In this document: positions 1 to 9,407 of the stretch, piece after piece | Layout of the letters: every line of letters begins with the position of its first letter | Position numbering within the stretch: position 1 is the stretch's first letter | Made by a program: the position numbers and the translations under genes | Origin: Promicromonospora sukumoe | GTDB taxonomy: Bacteria; Actinomycetota; Actinomycetes; Actinomycetales; Cellulomonadaceae | Direction: 5' to 3' | Assembly: GCF_014137995.1 (NCBI RefSeq) | Contig: NZ_JACGWV010000003.1 | Coordinates: forward strand, 248,001-312,000 | Length of the DNA stretch: 64,000 nucleotides | Notes under the pieces: generated by a model | Told to the model about the DNA's origin: nothing | The model's database searches: none | Seen by the model: only the letters and a program-made list of their open reading frames with translations

Positions 1-168
1 CTCGGCCTGGCCACCGGCGCCCTGGCCTGGGCGGACGTCGTCGAGGACGGGCGGGTCCGGGCCTCGGGCGACCGGTCCGACATCTCGCACCTGCTGCCGC
101 TGACGGCCGGGCGCCGGGCGGCGTCGGGCTCGGGCGGAGAACCGAAGGCTCCGGTCGTTCCGGGGTGA
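1..168 (+). CDS. C-terminal end of a probable sterol-carrier (SCP2-like) family protein
   Basis: Frame 1 is open from the window edge to a TGA at 166-168 and gives 55 residues. The visible part contains 'LAWADVVEDGRVRASGDRSD' followed by a 'LLPL' segment, which matches how SCP2-like domains of actinobacterial maleylpyruvate-isomerase/sterol-carrier proteins end. Such genes are often found just upstream of purF in Actinobacteria, and purF lies 5.4 kb downstream here. The N-terminal part is outside the window, so the catalytic or lipid-binding region cannot be checked. The family call is an inference from a short tail and the neighbourhood. Confidence 0.45.
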   Translation, partial: LGLATGALAWADVVEDGRVRASGDRSDISHLLPLTAGRRAASGSGGEPKAPVVPG

Positions 169-460
169 ACCGGGCGCCGTCGGCGTGTACCGCACCGTGG
201 ATGTCGGTGACACCCGCTAGCCTCGGCGTCGATCTCGTGGCTCGGCCGCGGGCAGGTTCACCCGGTGACCGGACCTCAGTTTTCCCGGCGGGTGTCCGAC
301 CGTAACCGCCGGTTCACGATGCAGTGATTGGTTGGTGCCGCTCGTGCCGGACCGCCTGCGCAACTGATGCGCGCCCGGCCGCGGCGATGCCGCCGAGCAT
401 GTCGTCCATCAGCAGTGCACTCCACCCCGGCCCCGGTCGGCTATTGCAGAAGGAGTCAGC

Positions 461-3400
461 GTGAGACCCAGCACGCTCCGGTCCCCGCGACCGCACCCCC
501 GAACCCGTGGGAGAGCCGCCGTCGCAGTGGCAGTTTCCGCAGCCCTCACCGTGCCCGCCACGGCGGCTCTCGCCGTGCCCGCGGTGGCCGCGGACGGCCC
601 GGACTCCGGGCACGTCGTCATCAGCGAGGCCTACCTGGTCGGCGGCAGCTCCGGCCAGCCGTACCGGAACAAGTTCGTGGAGCTGTACAACCCGACGGAC
701 GAGCCGGTCAGCGTCGACGGCTGGTCGGTCCAGTACAAGTCCGCCACGGGCGCGTCGTTCTCCGGGATCACCGCACTGAGCGGCACCATCGCCGCCGGCG
801 GCCACTACCTGGTGCAGGGCGCCTCGAACGCCGCCAACGGCGAGGCGCTCCCCACGCCCGACGCCGTCGGCAGCCTCAACCTGAGCGGCACGGCCGGCGT
901 GATCGCGCTCGCGTCGCAGAGCACCGCCGTCACGCCCGCCAAGGGCGCCGTGCCGGCCGCGGGTGCCGCGGGCGTCGTGGACCTGCTCGGGTACGGCACC
1001 GCCGACACCTTCGAGACCGCCCAGGGCCCGGCGGGCAAGGGCACCGGCGTCGTCGGCTCGCTGGAGCGCACGGGCGACGCGGGCGACAACTCCGCGGACT
1101 TCGCGTTCAGCGACGAGGTGACCCCCACGAACAGCGAGGGCGGGGAGCCCGAGCCCGAGCCGTCGGAGCCGACGGAGCCCGGCGAGGTCACCCCGATCGC
1201 CGAGATCCAGGGCACCGGTGACACCAGCCCGCTCGTCGGCGACACCGTCACGACGCAGGGCGTCGTCACCGCCGTCTACCCGACCGGTGGCTTCAACGGC
1301 CTGTACCTCCAGACCGCCGGTACCGGCGGCACCGAGGACCCGACGCCCGGCGCGTCGGACGCCGTCTTCGTGTTCTCCGCCGCGGCAGCCGCCGACCTCT
1401 CGGCCGGCGACCACGTCGAGGTCACCGGCGTCGTCTCGGAGTTCAACGGCCTCACGGAGCTCACGCCCGCCGCTGGCGGCTGGACCGTCCTGGACGCGCC
1501 CGCGACCGTCGAGCCGACCGTGACCGCCTGGCCCGCCACCGCGGCGGGCCGCGAGGCGCTCGAGGGCATGCTCCTCGCGCCCGAGGGCGAGTTCACGGTG
1601 ACGGACAACTACGACACCAACTACTACGGCACGGTCGGCCTCGCCGCGGGCGACAGCCCCCTGGTGCAGCCCACCACGGCGGGCCGCCCCGGCTCGGCCG
1701 AGTACGACGCGCAGGTCGCCGACAACGCCGCGCGTGCGGTGCTGCTCGACGACGGCTCGTCGACGAACTACAACTCGGCCGCCAACAAGTCGAAGCCGCT
1801 GCCGTACCTGACCGGCGGCGAGCCGCTGCGGGTGGGTGCCGGCGTCACGTTCACCACCCCGGTGATCCTCGACTACCGCTACGACGCGTGGGGCTTCCAG
1901 CCGCTGACGCACCTGACGCCCGACGTCGCCGACGCCGTGCAGCCGGCCACGTTCGAGAACACCCGCGAGGACGCGCCCGCCGAGGTGGGCGGCGACCTCG
2001 AGGTCGCGACGTTCAACGTGCTGAACTACTTCTCCACCACGGGTGACGAGCTCACGGGCTGCACCTACTACACGGACCGCGACGGCGACCCCGTGACCGT
2101 CTCGGGCGGCTGCGACGCCCGCGGCGCGGCCGAGGAGGAGGACCTCCAGCGTCAGCAGACCAAGATCGTCGCCGCGATCTCGGCCCTGGGCGCGGACGTC
2201 GTCGCGCTGCTGGAGATCGAGAACACCGCCGCGCTCGGCGGTTCTCGTGACCAGGCGCTGTCCGACCTGGTGGACGCGCTGAACGCCGCCGAGGGCGCCG
2301 GCACGTGGGCCTTCGCGGCCTCCCCGGCCGAGGTGCCCGACGCCGAGGACGTCATCCGCAACGCCTTCATCTACCGGACCGCCACGGCGGAGCCGGTGGG
2401 CGACTCGACGATCCTGGTCGGCGACGAGGCGTTCCAGAACGCCCGGCAGCCGCTGGCCCAGACGTTCCAGCCCGCGGGCGGCGACGCCGGCGCCGGTGAC
2501 GACGTCGTCGTGATCGCCAACCACTTCAAGTCGAAGGGCTCCGCGGGCCCGTGGCCCGGCGACGCCGACCAGGGCGACGGCCAGGGCGCCTCGAACGAGT
2601 CGCGCACCCGCCAGGCGACGTCCCTCGTGACGTTCGCGGAGGAGCAGGCGGCCGCGGCCGGGACCGACAAGGTCCTGCTGGCCGGCGACTTCAACGCCTA
2701 CGAGCAGGAGGACCCGATCGCGGTCCTCACCGACGCCGGGTACACCGACCTCGGCCCCACCACGGGCGAGTACTCGTACAACTTCGACGGCATGGTCGGC
2801 TCGCTCGACCACGTGCTGGCCTCCCCGGCGGCCGCCGCGGCCGTGACCGGCACGGACATCTGGAACATCAACGCGTACGAGCCGGTCGCGAACGAGTACA
2901 GCCGGTACAACTACAACGCGACGATCCTCTACGACGAGACGCCGTTCCGGTCGTCCGACCACGACCCCGTCCTGGTCGGCCTCGACCTGGGCGACACGAC
3001 CACGGAGCCCGGCTCCGTGGACCTGGACCTCGTGGCGATCAACGACTTCCACGGGCGCATCGACGCCAACACGGTGAACTTCGCGGGCACCGTCGAGGAG
3101 ATCCGGGCGGAGAACCCCGAGGGCACCGCGTTCATCTCCGCGGGTGACAACATCGGCGCCTCGCTGTTCGCCTCCGCGCTGCAGCAGGACCAGCCCACGA
3201 TCGACGTGCTCAACGCCCTCGGCCTGAAGACCTCCGCGGTCGGCAACCACGAGTTCGACCAGGGCATGTCCGACCTCACCGGCCGCGTCACCGACGCCGC
3301 CGACTGGGACTACCTCGGCGCCAACGTCTACGACGAGGCCACGGGGGAGCCCGCCCTGCCCGAGTACCAGGTGGTCCCGGTGAACGGTGTCGACGTCGGC

Positions 3401-5077
3401 TTCGTCGGCGTGGTCACCGAGGAGACGCCCACGCTGGTCACGCCGTCCGGCATCGAGGGTCTCGAGTTCGGCGACCCGGTCGAGGCGCTCAACCGCGTCA
3501 CCGAGGAGCTGCTCGACGGCGACGCCGCGAACGGCGAGGCGGACGTGGTCGTGGCCCTCGCGCACGACGGCGCGAGCGCGGGTACGCCCGACGGCGCCAC
3601 GCTGGAGGAGGAGCTCGCCGCCGGCGGCCCCTTCGCCGACATCGTGCAGAACACCGACCCGCGCGTCGCCGCCATCTTCACCGGCCACACGCACAAGCAG
3701 TACGCGTGGGACGCCCCGGTCCCGGGTGCGGAGGGGGAGACCCGTCCGATCATCCAGACCGGCAACTACGGCGAGTTCCTCGGGCACGTCTCCCTGACCG
3801 TGGACACGGAGTCGTTCGACGTCACCGACTACAAGGTCGAGAACGTGGCGCGCACCGCGACCCCGGCCGCCGAGCTGATCGCCACCTACCCGGCGGTCGC
3901 CGAGGTGGACGCGATCGTGGACGCGGCGCTGGCCCGGGCCGACGAGATCGGCGCCGAGCCGGTCGGCGAGGTCACGGCCGACGTCACCACCGCGTTCTCG
4001 GGCGGTTCGTACACCGGCGGCGTCTACGCCGGCGGCAACCGGGACGACCGCGCGTCGGAGTCGGCGCTCGGCAACCTCGTGGCCAACTCGCTGCGCGACT
4101 CGCTCGCCTCGGACGAGCGGGGCGGCGCCGACATCGGCGTCGTCAACCCGGGCGGCCTGCGCAACGAGCTGTACTTCGGCGAGGACGGGATCATCACCTA
4201 CGCCGAGGCCAACGCGGTCCTGCCGTTCGTCAACAACCTGTGGACGATCACGCTGACCGGTGCGCAGCTCGACACGCTGCTCGAGGAGCAGTGGCAGACC
4301 GACGCCAACGGCAACCGCCCGTCGCGCCCGTACCTGGCGCTGGGGCTGTCCGACAACGTCTCGTACACGGTCGGCACCGCGGACCCGAACGCGACGCCGG
4401 GCGACAACGTCTCGTCGATCACCATCGACGGCGAGCCGGTGGACCCCGCGGCGGAGTACCGCATCGCCACGTTCTCGTTCCTGATCTCGGGCGGCGACAA
4501 CTTCCGGGCCTTCACCGAGGGCACGGACGGTCGCGACTCGGGCCTGGTCGACCGTGACGCGTGGATCTCGTACCTCGAGACCTCCTCCCCGGTCACGCCG
4601 AGCTTCGCCCGCACCCGCACGGTCACCGCGGCCCTGCCGGGCACGGTCGAGGCGGGGACGTCCACCCAGGTCAGCCTGTCCGGCCTGGACCTGACGTCGC
4701 TCGGCGCGCCGCAGAACACCGCGGTCGAGACGTTCCTCGTCCCGGTCGGCGGCGCCCCGGCGGACGGCGTCTCGCTCGGCACCGGCACGGTGACGGGCGG
4801 GGCGACGTCGGCCTCGGTCACGGTCCCCGCGAACACCGCGGCGGGTCAGTACCAGCTCCTGGTGCAGGCGGCGCCGTCGGCCACCACGGCCCGGCTGCCG
4901 ATCACCGTCGAGGCCACGACGCCCGAGGAGCCCCAGGCTCCCGCGTGGGTGCCGTGGAAGCTCTACTGGTGGGGTGACAAGGTCTCCTTCAAGGGCAAGG
5001 TCTACGAGGCGACCCGGCTGACGATCCTCCAGATCCCGGGCTTCGGGAAGCACAGCCCCTGGAAGCTGATCGGCTAG
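461..5077 (+). CDS. Secreted multidomain ExeM/NucH-type endonuclease fused to a UshA-type 5'-nucleotidase
   Basis: A 1538-residue exported protein likely to degrade extracellular DNA and dephosphorylate the released nucleotides. Residues 1 to about 44 form a signal peptide (Arg-rich n-region, Ala/Val core, AVA cleavage site). A lamin-tail-like domain follows (about 50-190), then an ExeM/NucH OB-like region (about 245-400) and an endonuclease/exonuclease/phosphatase domain (about 520-845) with LLEIEN, NHFKSKG, GDFNAY and SSDHDPVL. A metallophosphatase then starts at NDFHG (about 861), with GDN (894), GNHEFD (927), GHTHKQ (1073), and the 5'-nucleotidase C-domain motif NPGGLRNE (about 1229). The last 45 residues are Trp-rich and resemble a CBM5/12 carbohydrate-binding module. 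The GTG start follows an AAGGAG Shine-Dalgarno sequence. It stands alone, closed by a strong hairpin. The reactions are family knowledge; the pairing of activities is inferred from the fusion. Confidence 0.9.
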   Translation: MRPSTLRSPRPHPRTRGRAAVAVAVSAALTVPATAALAVPAVAADGPDSGHVVISEAYLVGGSSGQPYRNKFVELYNPTDEPVSVDGWSVQYKSATGASFSGITALSGTIAAGGHYLVQGASNAANGEALPTPDAVGSLNLSGTAGVIALASQSTAVTPAKGAVPAAGAAGVVDLLGYGTADTFETAQGPAGKGTGVVGSLERTGDAGDNSADFAFSDEVTPTNSEGGEPEPEPSEPTEPGEVTPIAEIQGTGDTSPLVGDTVTTQGVVTAVYPTGGFNGLYLQTAGTGGTEDPTPGASDAVFVFSAAAAADLSAGDHVEVTGVVSEFNGLTELTPAAGGWTVLDAPATVEPTVTAWPATAAGREALEGMLLAPEGEFTVTDNYDTNYYGTVGLAAGDSPLVQPTTAGRPGSAEYDAQVADNAARAVLLDDGSSTNYNSAANKSKPLPYLTGGEPLRVGAGVTFTTPVILDYRYDAWGFQPLTHLTPDVADAVQPATFENTREDAPAEVGGDLEVATFNVLNYFSTTGDELTGCTYYTDRDGDPVTVSGGCDARGAAEEEDLQRQQTKIVAAISALGADVVALLEIENTAALGGSRDQALSDLVDALNAAEGAGTWAFAASPAEVPDAEDVIRNAFIYRTATAEPVGDSTILVGDEAFQNARQPLAQTFQPAGGDAGAGDDVVVIANHFKSKGSAGPWPGDADQGDGQGASNESRTRQATSLVTFAEEQAAAAGTDKVLLAGDFNAYEQEDPIAVLTDAGYTDLGPTTGEYSYNFDGMVGSLDHVLASPAAAAAVTGTDIWNINAYEPVANEYSRYNYNATILYDETPFRSSDHDPVLVGLDLGDTTTEPGSVDLDLVAINDFHGRIDANTVNFAGTVEEIRAENPEGTAFISAGDNIGASLFASALQQDQPTIDVLNALGLKTSAVGNHEFDQGMSDLTGRVTDAADWDYLGANVYDEATGEPALPEYQVVPVNGVDVGFVGVVTEETPTLVTPSGIEGLEFGDPVEALNRVTEELLDGDAANGEADVVVALAHDGASAGTPDGATLEEELAAGGPFADIVQNTDPRVAAIFTGHTHKQYAWDAPVPGAEGETRPIIQTGNYGEFLGHVSLTVDTESFDVTDYKVENVARTATPAAELIATYPAVAEVDAIVDAALARADEIGAEPVGEVTADVTTAFSGGSYTGGVYAGGNRDDRASESALGNLVANSLRDSLASDERGGADIGVVNPGGLRNELYFGEDGIITYAEANAVLPFVNNLWTITLTGAQLDTLLEEQWQTDANGNRPSRPYLALGLSDNVSYTVGTADPNATPGDNVSSITIDGEPVDPAAEYRIATFSFLISGGDNFRAFTEGTDGRDSGLVDRDAWISYLETSSPVTPSFARTRTVTAALPGTVEAGTSTQVSLSGLDLTSLGAPQNTAVETFLVPVGGAPADGVSLGTGTVTGGATSASVTVPANTAAGQYQLLVQAAPSATTARLPITVEATTPEEPQAPAWVPWKLYWWGDKVSFKGKVYEATRLTILQIPGFGKHSPWKLIG

Positions 5078-5109
5078 ACCGTTCTGCCGAAGTAGAACCA
5101 CAGCGAGAT

Positions 5110-5149
5110 AGAACCGCAGCGCACCCCTCCACGGGTGCGCTGCGGTTCT
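5110..5149 (+). terminator. Strong stem-loop after the nuclease gene
   Basis: A perfect 17-bp inverted repeat (5110-5126 with 5133-5149) with a six-base loop begins 33 bases after the stop codon. No clear T-run follows, but a stem of this strength in this position is typical of actinobacterial terminators. It separates the secreted enzyme from the purF-side genes. Confidence 0.7.
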
Positions 5150-5202
5150 GCTTCGCCAGGGTTCTGCCCCGCCGCGGTTCTGTCCCGGCGCGGCGCGGCG
5201 CG

Positions 5203-5208
5203 TACCCT
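5203..5208 (+). promoter_or_regulatory. Possible -10 box of a leaderless transcript
   Basis: TACCCT ends six bases before the GTG start at 5215, and no Shine-Dalgarno sequence precedes that codon. This spacing puts the transcription start on or next to the start codon. No convincing -35 is visible, so this is a weak call. Confidence 0.3.
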
Positions 5209-5214
5209 GGTCGG

Positions 5215-5514
5215 GTGAGCGAAACCCAGGCACAGCGCGAGTCCTCCGACGACGTCGAGGTGCGGGACGTCATCGACCCCGCGACCGTGCGCCGCGCGCC
5301 CCGGTACAAGGCCTTCTTCATGACCGGTGCGCTGGTGGGCCTCGTCCTCGGCCTGCTCCTGTCGCTCTACCTCGTGGGCTCGCCCTCGGGCTCGGGCCTG
5401 ATGAAGCCCGGCGTCTACATCACGGTCCTGACCGCGTTCGTCACCATGGTGACCACGCTCCTGGCGGGCCTGTTCGCCGTCATCGCGGACCGCCGGAGCC
5501 TGCGCGGCCGCTGA
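5215..5514 (+). CDS. Small two-helix membrane protein upstream of purF
   Basis: A 99-residue protein of unknown function. The first 35 residues are hydrophilic and acidic. Two hydrophobic segments follow (about 36-58 and 68-88), the first rich in Gly and Leu, then a basic RRSLRGR tail. The layout predicts a two-pass membrane protein with a cytoplasmic N-terminus. It starts at GTG with no Shine-Dalgarno sequence and may be leaderless. It ends 58 bases before purF and could be cotranscribed with it. I do not recognise a named family. Confidence 0.7.
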   Translation: MSETQAQRESSDDVEVRDVIDPATVRRAPRYKAFFMTGALVGLVLGLLLSLYLVGSPSGSGLMKPGVYITVLTAFVTMVTTLLAGLFAVIADRRSLRGR

Positions 5515-5572
5515 CGCGGAGGTCACATGCGAGGCCGGTCACGGAGATCCGGCCGCATGGGATACTCGGAAC

Positions 5573-7120
5573 ATGCCTCTGCGCGGAGATGGCCGACTCA
5601 ACCACGACCTCATGCCCGGCGAGAAGGGCCCCCAGGACGCATGCGGCGTCTTCGGGGTCTGGGCACCCGGTGAGGAGGTCGCCAAGCTCGCGTACTTCGG
5701 TCTGTACGCCCTCCAGCACCGCGGACAGGAGTCCGCGGGCATCGCCACCAGCAACGGTGAGCAGATCCTCGTCTACAAGGACATGGGACTCGTCTCCCAG
5801 GTCTTCGACGAGACAGCCCTGAACGCCCTGACCGGCCACATCGCCGTCGGGCACTGCCGGTACTCCACCACCGGTGGGGTGACCTGGGAGAACGCCCAGC
5901 CGACGCTCGGTGCGACGGCGTCGGGCACGGTGGCCCTCGGCCACAACGGCAACCTGACCAACTCGGCCGAGCTCGTCAACCTGGTCGCGGAGCGCTACGG
6001 CGCGCAGCGCCGGGGCGAGCTCGCCCGCGGCAACACCACGGACACGGCCCTGATCACCGCGCTCTTCGCGGGCGACGCCGACCACACGCTGGAGGCCACG
6101 GCGCTCGAGGTGCTGCCGCGTCTGCGCGGCGCCTTCTCCCTGGTCTTCATGGACGAGAGCACGCTGTACGCGGCGCGCGACCCCCAGGGTGTGCGCCCGC
6201 TCGTGCTCGGCCGCCTCGACCGCGGCTGGGTGGTCGCCAGCGAGACCCCGGCCCTCGACATCGTGGGCGCCTCCTACGTGCGCGACGTCGAGCCCGGCGA
6301 GCTCATCTGCATCGACGCCGACGGCATGCGCTCCGTGCGCTTCGCCCAGGCCGAGCGGGCCGCCTGCGTCTTCGAGTACGTGTACCTGGCCCGGCCGGAC
6401 AACACGATCAACGGGCGCTCGGTGCACGCCGCGCGCGTCGCGATGGGCCGCACCCTGGCGCGCGAGCACCCCGTCGAGGCCGACCTCGTCATCCCGACGC
6501 CGGAGTCCGGCACGCCTGCCGCCGTCGGCTACGCGGCCGAGTCGGGCATCCCGTTCGGCCAGGGCCTCACCAAGAACGCCTACGTCGGCCGCACGTTCAT
6601 CCAGCCGTCCGACACGCTGCGACAGCTCGGCATCCGCCTGAAGCTCAACCCGCTGCGCGAGGTCATCAAGGGCAAGCGCCTGGTGGTCGTGGACGACTCG
6701 ATCGTGCGGGGCAACACCCAGCGCGCCCTGATCCGCATGCTGCGCGAGGCCGGTGCGGCCGAGGTGCACGTGCGCATCTCCTCGCCGCCGGTCAAGTGGC
6801 CCTGCTTCTACGGCATCGACTTCGCGTCGCGCGCCGAGCTCATCGCGAACGGCCTGGCCGTCGAGGAGATCGGCCAGTCGCTCGGCGCCGACAGCCTCGG
6901 CTACATCACCACCGAGGGCATGATCGCCGCGACCGAGCAGCCCAGCTCGCAGCTCTGCGCCGCCTGCTTCACGGGCAAGTACCCGATCGAGCTGCCCCCG
7001 GACGACCAGCTCGGCAAGCACCTCCTCGAGCAGGCGGAGCTCCCGCTCGGCCAGCCGGAGGACGGGCTCAAGCAGCTCACCGTGAGCACCGGCGGCTCGA
7101 CCGCGCTCGACCACCCGTGA
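5573..7120 (+). CDS. purF: Amidophosphoribosyltransferase PurF
   Basis: Catalyses the first committed step of de novo purine synthesis: PRPP plus glutamine gives phosphoribosylamine. The 515-residue length fits the family. Residues 1-23 form a short propeptide before Cys24 in the DACGVFG motif; this Cys is the expected N-terminal nucleophile of the glutaminase domain after processing. YALQHRGQESAG and CRYSTTG belong to the same Ntn domain. The PRPP-binding motif VVVDDSIVRGNT lies in the C-terminal half, and CAACFTG near the end may bind an Fe-S cluster as in the Bacillus type. The ATG has no clear Shine-Dalgarno sequence, and GATACT six bases upstream could be a leaderless -10. The stop overlaps a GTG, and purM follows in the same operon. 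Confidence 0.97.
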   Translation: MPLRGDGRLNHDLMPGEKGPQDACGVFGVWAPGEEVAKLAYFGLYALQHRGQESAGIATSNGEQILVYKDMGLVSQVFDETALNALTGHIAVGHCRYSTTGGVTWENAQPTLGATASGTVALGHNGNLTNSAELVNLVAERYGAQRRGELARGNTTDTALITALFAGDADHTLEATALEVLPRLRGAFSLVFMDESTLYAARDPQGVRPLVLGRLDRGWVVASETPALDIVGASYVRDVEPGELICIDADGMRSVRFAQAERAACVFEYVYLARPDNTINGRSVHAARVAMGRTLAREHPVEADLVIPTPESGTPAAVGYAAESGIPFGQGLTKNAYVGRTFIQPSDTLRQLGIRLKLNPLREVIKGKRLVVVDDSIVRGNTQRALIRMLREAGAAEVHVRISSPPVKWPCFYGIDFASRAELIANGLAVEEIGQSLGADSLGYITTEGMIAATEQPSSQLCAACFTGKYPIELPPDDQLGKHLLEQAELPLGQPEDGLKQLTVSTGGSTALDHP

Positions 7121-7158
7121 CCGACGTACACCACCCGAACGACGCAGCAGGAGCACCC

Positions 7159-8268
7159 GTGACTTCCGAAGGCCTGACGTACGCCGCCGCAGGCGTGGAC
7201 ACCGAGGCGGGCGACAAGGCCGTCGAGCTCATGAAGGACGCCGTGCGGCGCACGCAGGGCCCTGCCGTGCTCGGCGGCGTGGGCGGCTTCGCCGGCCTGT
7301 ACGACCTGTCGGCGTTCAAGGGCTACCGCGCGCCCCTGCTGGCGACGTCCACGGACGGCGTCGGCACCAAGGTCGCGATCGCGCAGGCCATGGACAAGCA
7401 CGACACCATCGGGTTCGACCTGGTGGGCATGGTCGTCGACGACATCGTCGTGATGGGGGCCAAGCCGCTCTTCATGACCGACTACATCGCCACCGGCAAG
7501 GTCGTGCCCGAGCGGATCGCGGACATCGTGCGCGGCATCGCGCAGGCGTGCGAGGTGGCGGACACTGCCCTGGTGGGCGGCGAGACCGCCGAGCACCCGG
7601 GCCTGCTGGACCCGGACGAGTACGACGTCGCGGGCGCCGCCACGGGCATCGTGGAGGCAGACAAGGTGCTGGGCCCGGACCGGGTGCAGCCCGGCGACGT
7701 GCTCATCGCCCTGGCCTCCAGCGGCCTGCACTCCAACGGGTACTCCCTGGTGCGTGCCGTGATCAAGCACGCGGGCTGGTCGCTGGACCGGCACGTGGAC
7801 GACCTGGGGCGTGCCCTGGGCGAGGAGCTGCTGGAGCCCACGCGCGTCTACGCCTCGGACTGCCTGGCGCTGGCCGCGGACGAGGCCGCGCAGGTCCACG
7901 CGTTCACGCACGTGACGGGCGGCGGGCTCGCGGCCAACCTGGCGCGCGTGCTGCCGGCCGGGCTCGTGGCGACGGTCGACCGCGCGTCCTGGGTCGTGCC
8001 CGCCGTGTTCCAGATGGTGCGCAGCCTCGGCGGCGTGCCGCGGCGCGACCTGGAGAACACGCTCAACCTGGGCGTCGGCATGGTGGCCGTGGTCGGCGCC
8101 GAGGGCGCGGACGCGGCACTGGCGCGACTGTCAGCACTGGGCGTGCCGGCGTGGACGCTGGGCAGCGTGGAGACCCTGGATGCCTCGACGACGCAGGAAG
8201 ACCTGGTCGCGGGGACGAAGGGTGTGTCCGGCGGCGCGGTCAGACTGGTGAACGACTACCGCCCCTGA
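7159..8268 (+). CDS. purM: Phosphoribosylformylglycinamidine cyclo-ligase PurM
   Basis: Catalyses the ATP-dependent ring closure that forms aminoimidazole ribonucleotide, the fifth step of purine synthesis. With a start at GTG 7159 the protein has 369 residues. This codon is preceded by AGGAG at 7149-7153. An in-frame GTG at 7117 that overlaps the purF stop would add 14 residues and cannot be excluded. Typical AIR-synthetase motifs are visible: YAAAGVD near the start, LLATSTDGVGTK, DLVGMVVDDIVVMGAKPLF, ALVGGETAEHPG, and HVTGGGLAANLARVLP. It is cotranscribed with purF and followed by a hairpin before the convergent DUF3073 gene. Confidence 0.96.
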   Translation: MTSEGLTYAAAGVDTEAGDKAVELMKDAVRRTQGPAVLGGVGGFAGLYDLSAFKGYRAPLLATSTDGVGTKVAIAQAMDKHDTIGFDLVGMVVDDIVVMGAKPLFMTDYIATGKVVPERIADIVRGIAQACEVADTALVGGETAEHPGLLDPDEYDVAGAATGIVEADKVLGPDRVQPGDVLIALASSGLHSNGYSLVRAVIKHAGWSLDRHVDDLGRALGEELLEPTRVYASDCLALAADEAAQVHAFTHVTGGGLAANLARVLPAGLVATVDRASWVVPAVFQMVRSLGGVPRRDLENTLNLGVGMVAVVGAEGADAALARLSALGVPAWTLGSVETLDASTTQEDLVAGTKGVSGGAVRLVNDYRP

Positions 8269-8304
8269 GGCGGTGGCAGACCGGTCCGAGGACCGGGCCT
8301 GGGG

Positions 8305-8324
8305 GCCGGCGCTGACGCGCCGGC
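8305..8324. terminator. Stem-loop between convergent purM and the DUF3073 gene
   Basis: A perfect 8-bp GC stem (8305-8312 with 8317-8324) with a TGAC loop lies between the purM stop and the DUF3073 stop. It could serve both strands. Confidence 0.55.
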
Positions 8325-8328
8325 ACCC

Positions 8329-8541
8329 TCAGCGCGTATTGCCGTCCTGGTCTGCCCAGTCGGAGTACCTGTTGTCGTACTCTTCGTCCTCCGAGGACTC
8401 CCACCGCGACTGTGTCGCTACATCCGTGCGGGAGTCTCCGCTGAGCTCCTGCTCGAGGGCGTGATAATTGGTGTCCGGGCTGTAGTACTTCAGCTCGCGA
8501 GCAACCTTGGTCTGCTTAGCCTTCTGACGGCCGCGGCCCAT
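8329..8541 (-). CDS. DUF3073 family small protein
   Basis: A 70-residue hydrophilic protein. It begins MGRGRQKAKQTKVARELKYY, a very basic N-terminus characteristic of DUF3073, and continues into an acidic, Ser/Asp-rich tail (WESSEDEEYDNRYSDW). The family is confined to Actinobacteria and has no established function. The order purF, purM, DUF3073, bldC is conserved in the phylum and is reproduced here. I chose the ATG at 8541 over an upstream in-frame ATG because the family starts at MGRGR. Confidence 0.88.
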   Translation of the reverse strand: MGRGRQKAKQTKVARELKYYSPDTNYHALEQELSGDSRTDVATQSRWESSEDEEYDNRYSDWADQDGNTR

Positions 8542-9133
8542 GGCTCCGACCCCCCTCAACGTAGGAGCGGGGCGGCACCGTGCATGGACGTGCGGCCCCG
8601 TAGCGTTTCGTCTGTCCAGGTTCCAACGTTACATGCTGGTACGGCGTTTCTTCCAGTCCGTGGACGTGATTCGTCCCATCCGCCGATGTGACATTCGAGT
8701 CTCTCCGGCTCCCGCGCACGACGTCGATACCGTTTCGATGACTTCGCCTTGACCGATGCTTGGGGTGAAGTGTGCCGGGGCTGCCTGCCGTGAGGCGGTG
8801 GCCCGCTTCAGCCGCGAGATGCCGCCACTCCGGGCCCGAACTGCCGCCGTCGTGCTTTGCCCGCTCCTGAGTGGCATACGGTGACCGTCCGAACATCGCG
8901 TCCCGGCGTCCGCCCTGACGTATCGAGGTGCTGCCAAATGGGGGCGTCGGCGTGTCGCACGTGTCCGAGACTCGCCCGAAACGGGCGCGCGTGGCGAGTG
9001 CTGGAGAAAGTGTGGGAATAAACCCCGTCCCCAAGTCGCCTAAATCCCGTTTGCTGCTAACAATGGTGCAAGAGCGGGTGTCGTCAACCGCCTGGTACGG
9101 CCAGGCCGGCACCGTTCCGGAGGAGGTGCGGGG
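8542..9133. other. Gene-free region between divergent DUF3073 gene and bldC
   Basis: This 592-base region must carry the divergent promoters of the DUF3073 gene and bldC. No reading frame here looks like a real protein. The part at 9000-9090 is AT-richer than its surroundings and is the likeliest place for bldC control sequences. I could not identify a clear -35/-10 pair. Confidence 0.4.
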
Positions 9134-9343
9134 ATGTCCATCCACGGAGAATCCGAGGTCCTGCTCACGCCTGCCGAGGTAGCGAGCTTGTTCCGTGTTG
9201 ACCCCAAGACGGTAACGCGTTGGGCAAAAGCGGGAAAGCTCTCGTCGATCCGGACACTTGGCGGTCACCGCCGCTACAAGGAGTCCGAGGTTCGGGCGCT
9301 GCTCGGTGCGGCAGCGGACAGCTCGGGCGACACCGACAACTAG
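9134..9343 (+). CDS. bldC: BldC, MerR-like developmental transcription regulator
   Basis: A 69-residue DNA-binding protein consisting only of a winged helix-turn-helix of the MerR/excisionase type. The segment LLTPAEVASLFRVDPKTVTRW and the following GGHRRYKESEV are nearly invariant in BldC. In Streptomyces BldC binds cooperatively to direct repeats and controls the timing of differentiation; its role in non-sporulating Micrococcales is not well defined. The ATG at 9134 follows a strong AGGAGG-type Shine-Dalgarno sequence. The gene has its own long upstream region and sits in the conserved purM-DUF3073-bldC neighbourhood. Confidence 0.95.
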   Translation: MSIHGESEVLLTPAEVASLFRVDPKTVTRWAKAGKLSSIRTLGGHRRYKESEVRALLGAAADSSGDTDN

Positions 9344-9407
9344 TCGGGCGTCGTTGACGGATTGGTCGGCAGGTAGGACGAAGGCGCGCCGGGTGCTGCC
9401 CCCCAGC

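Noticed and set aside
314..5233. A minus-strand open frame of 1639 codons antisense to the secreted nuclease
   Set aside because: It is a shadow of the high-GC codon bias of the real gene: Arg/Val/Gly/Asp-rich, no motifs, and it runs past both ends of the true gene.
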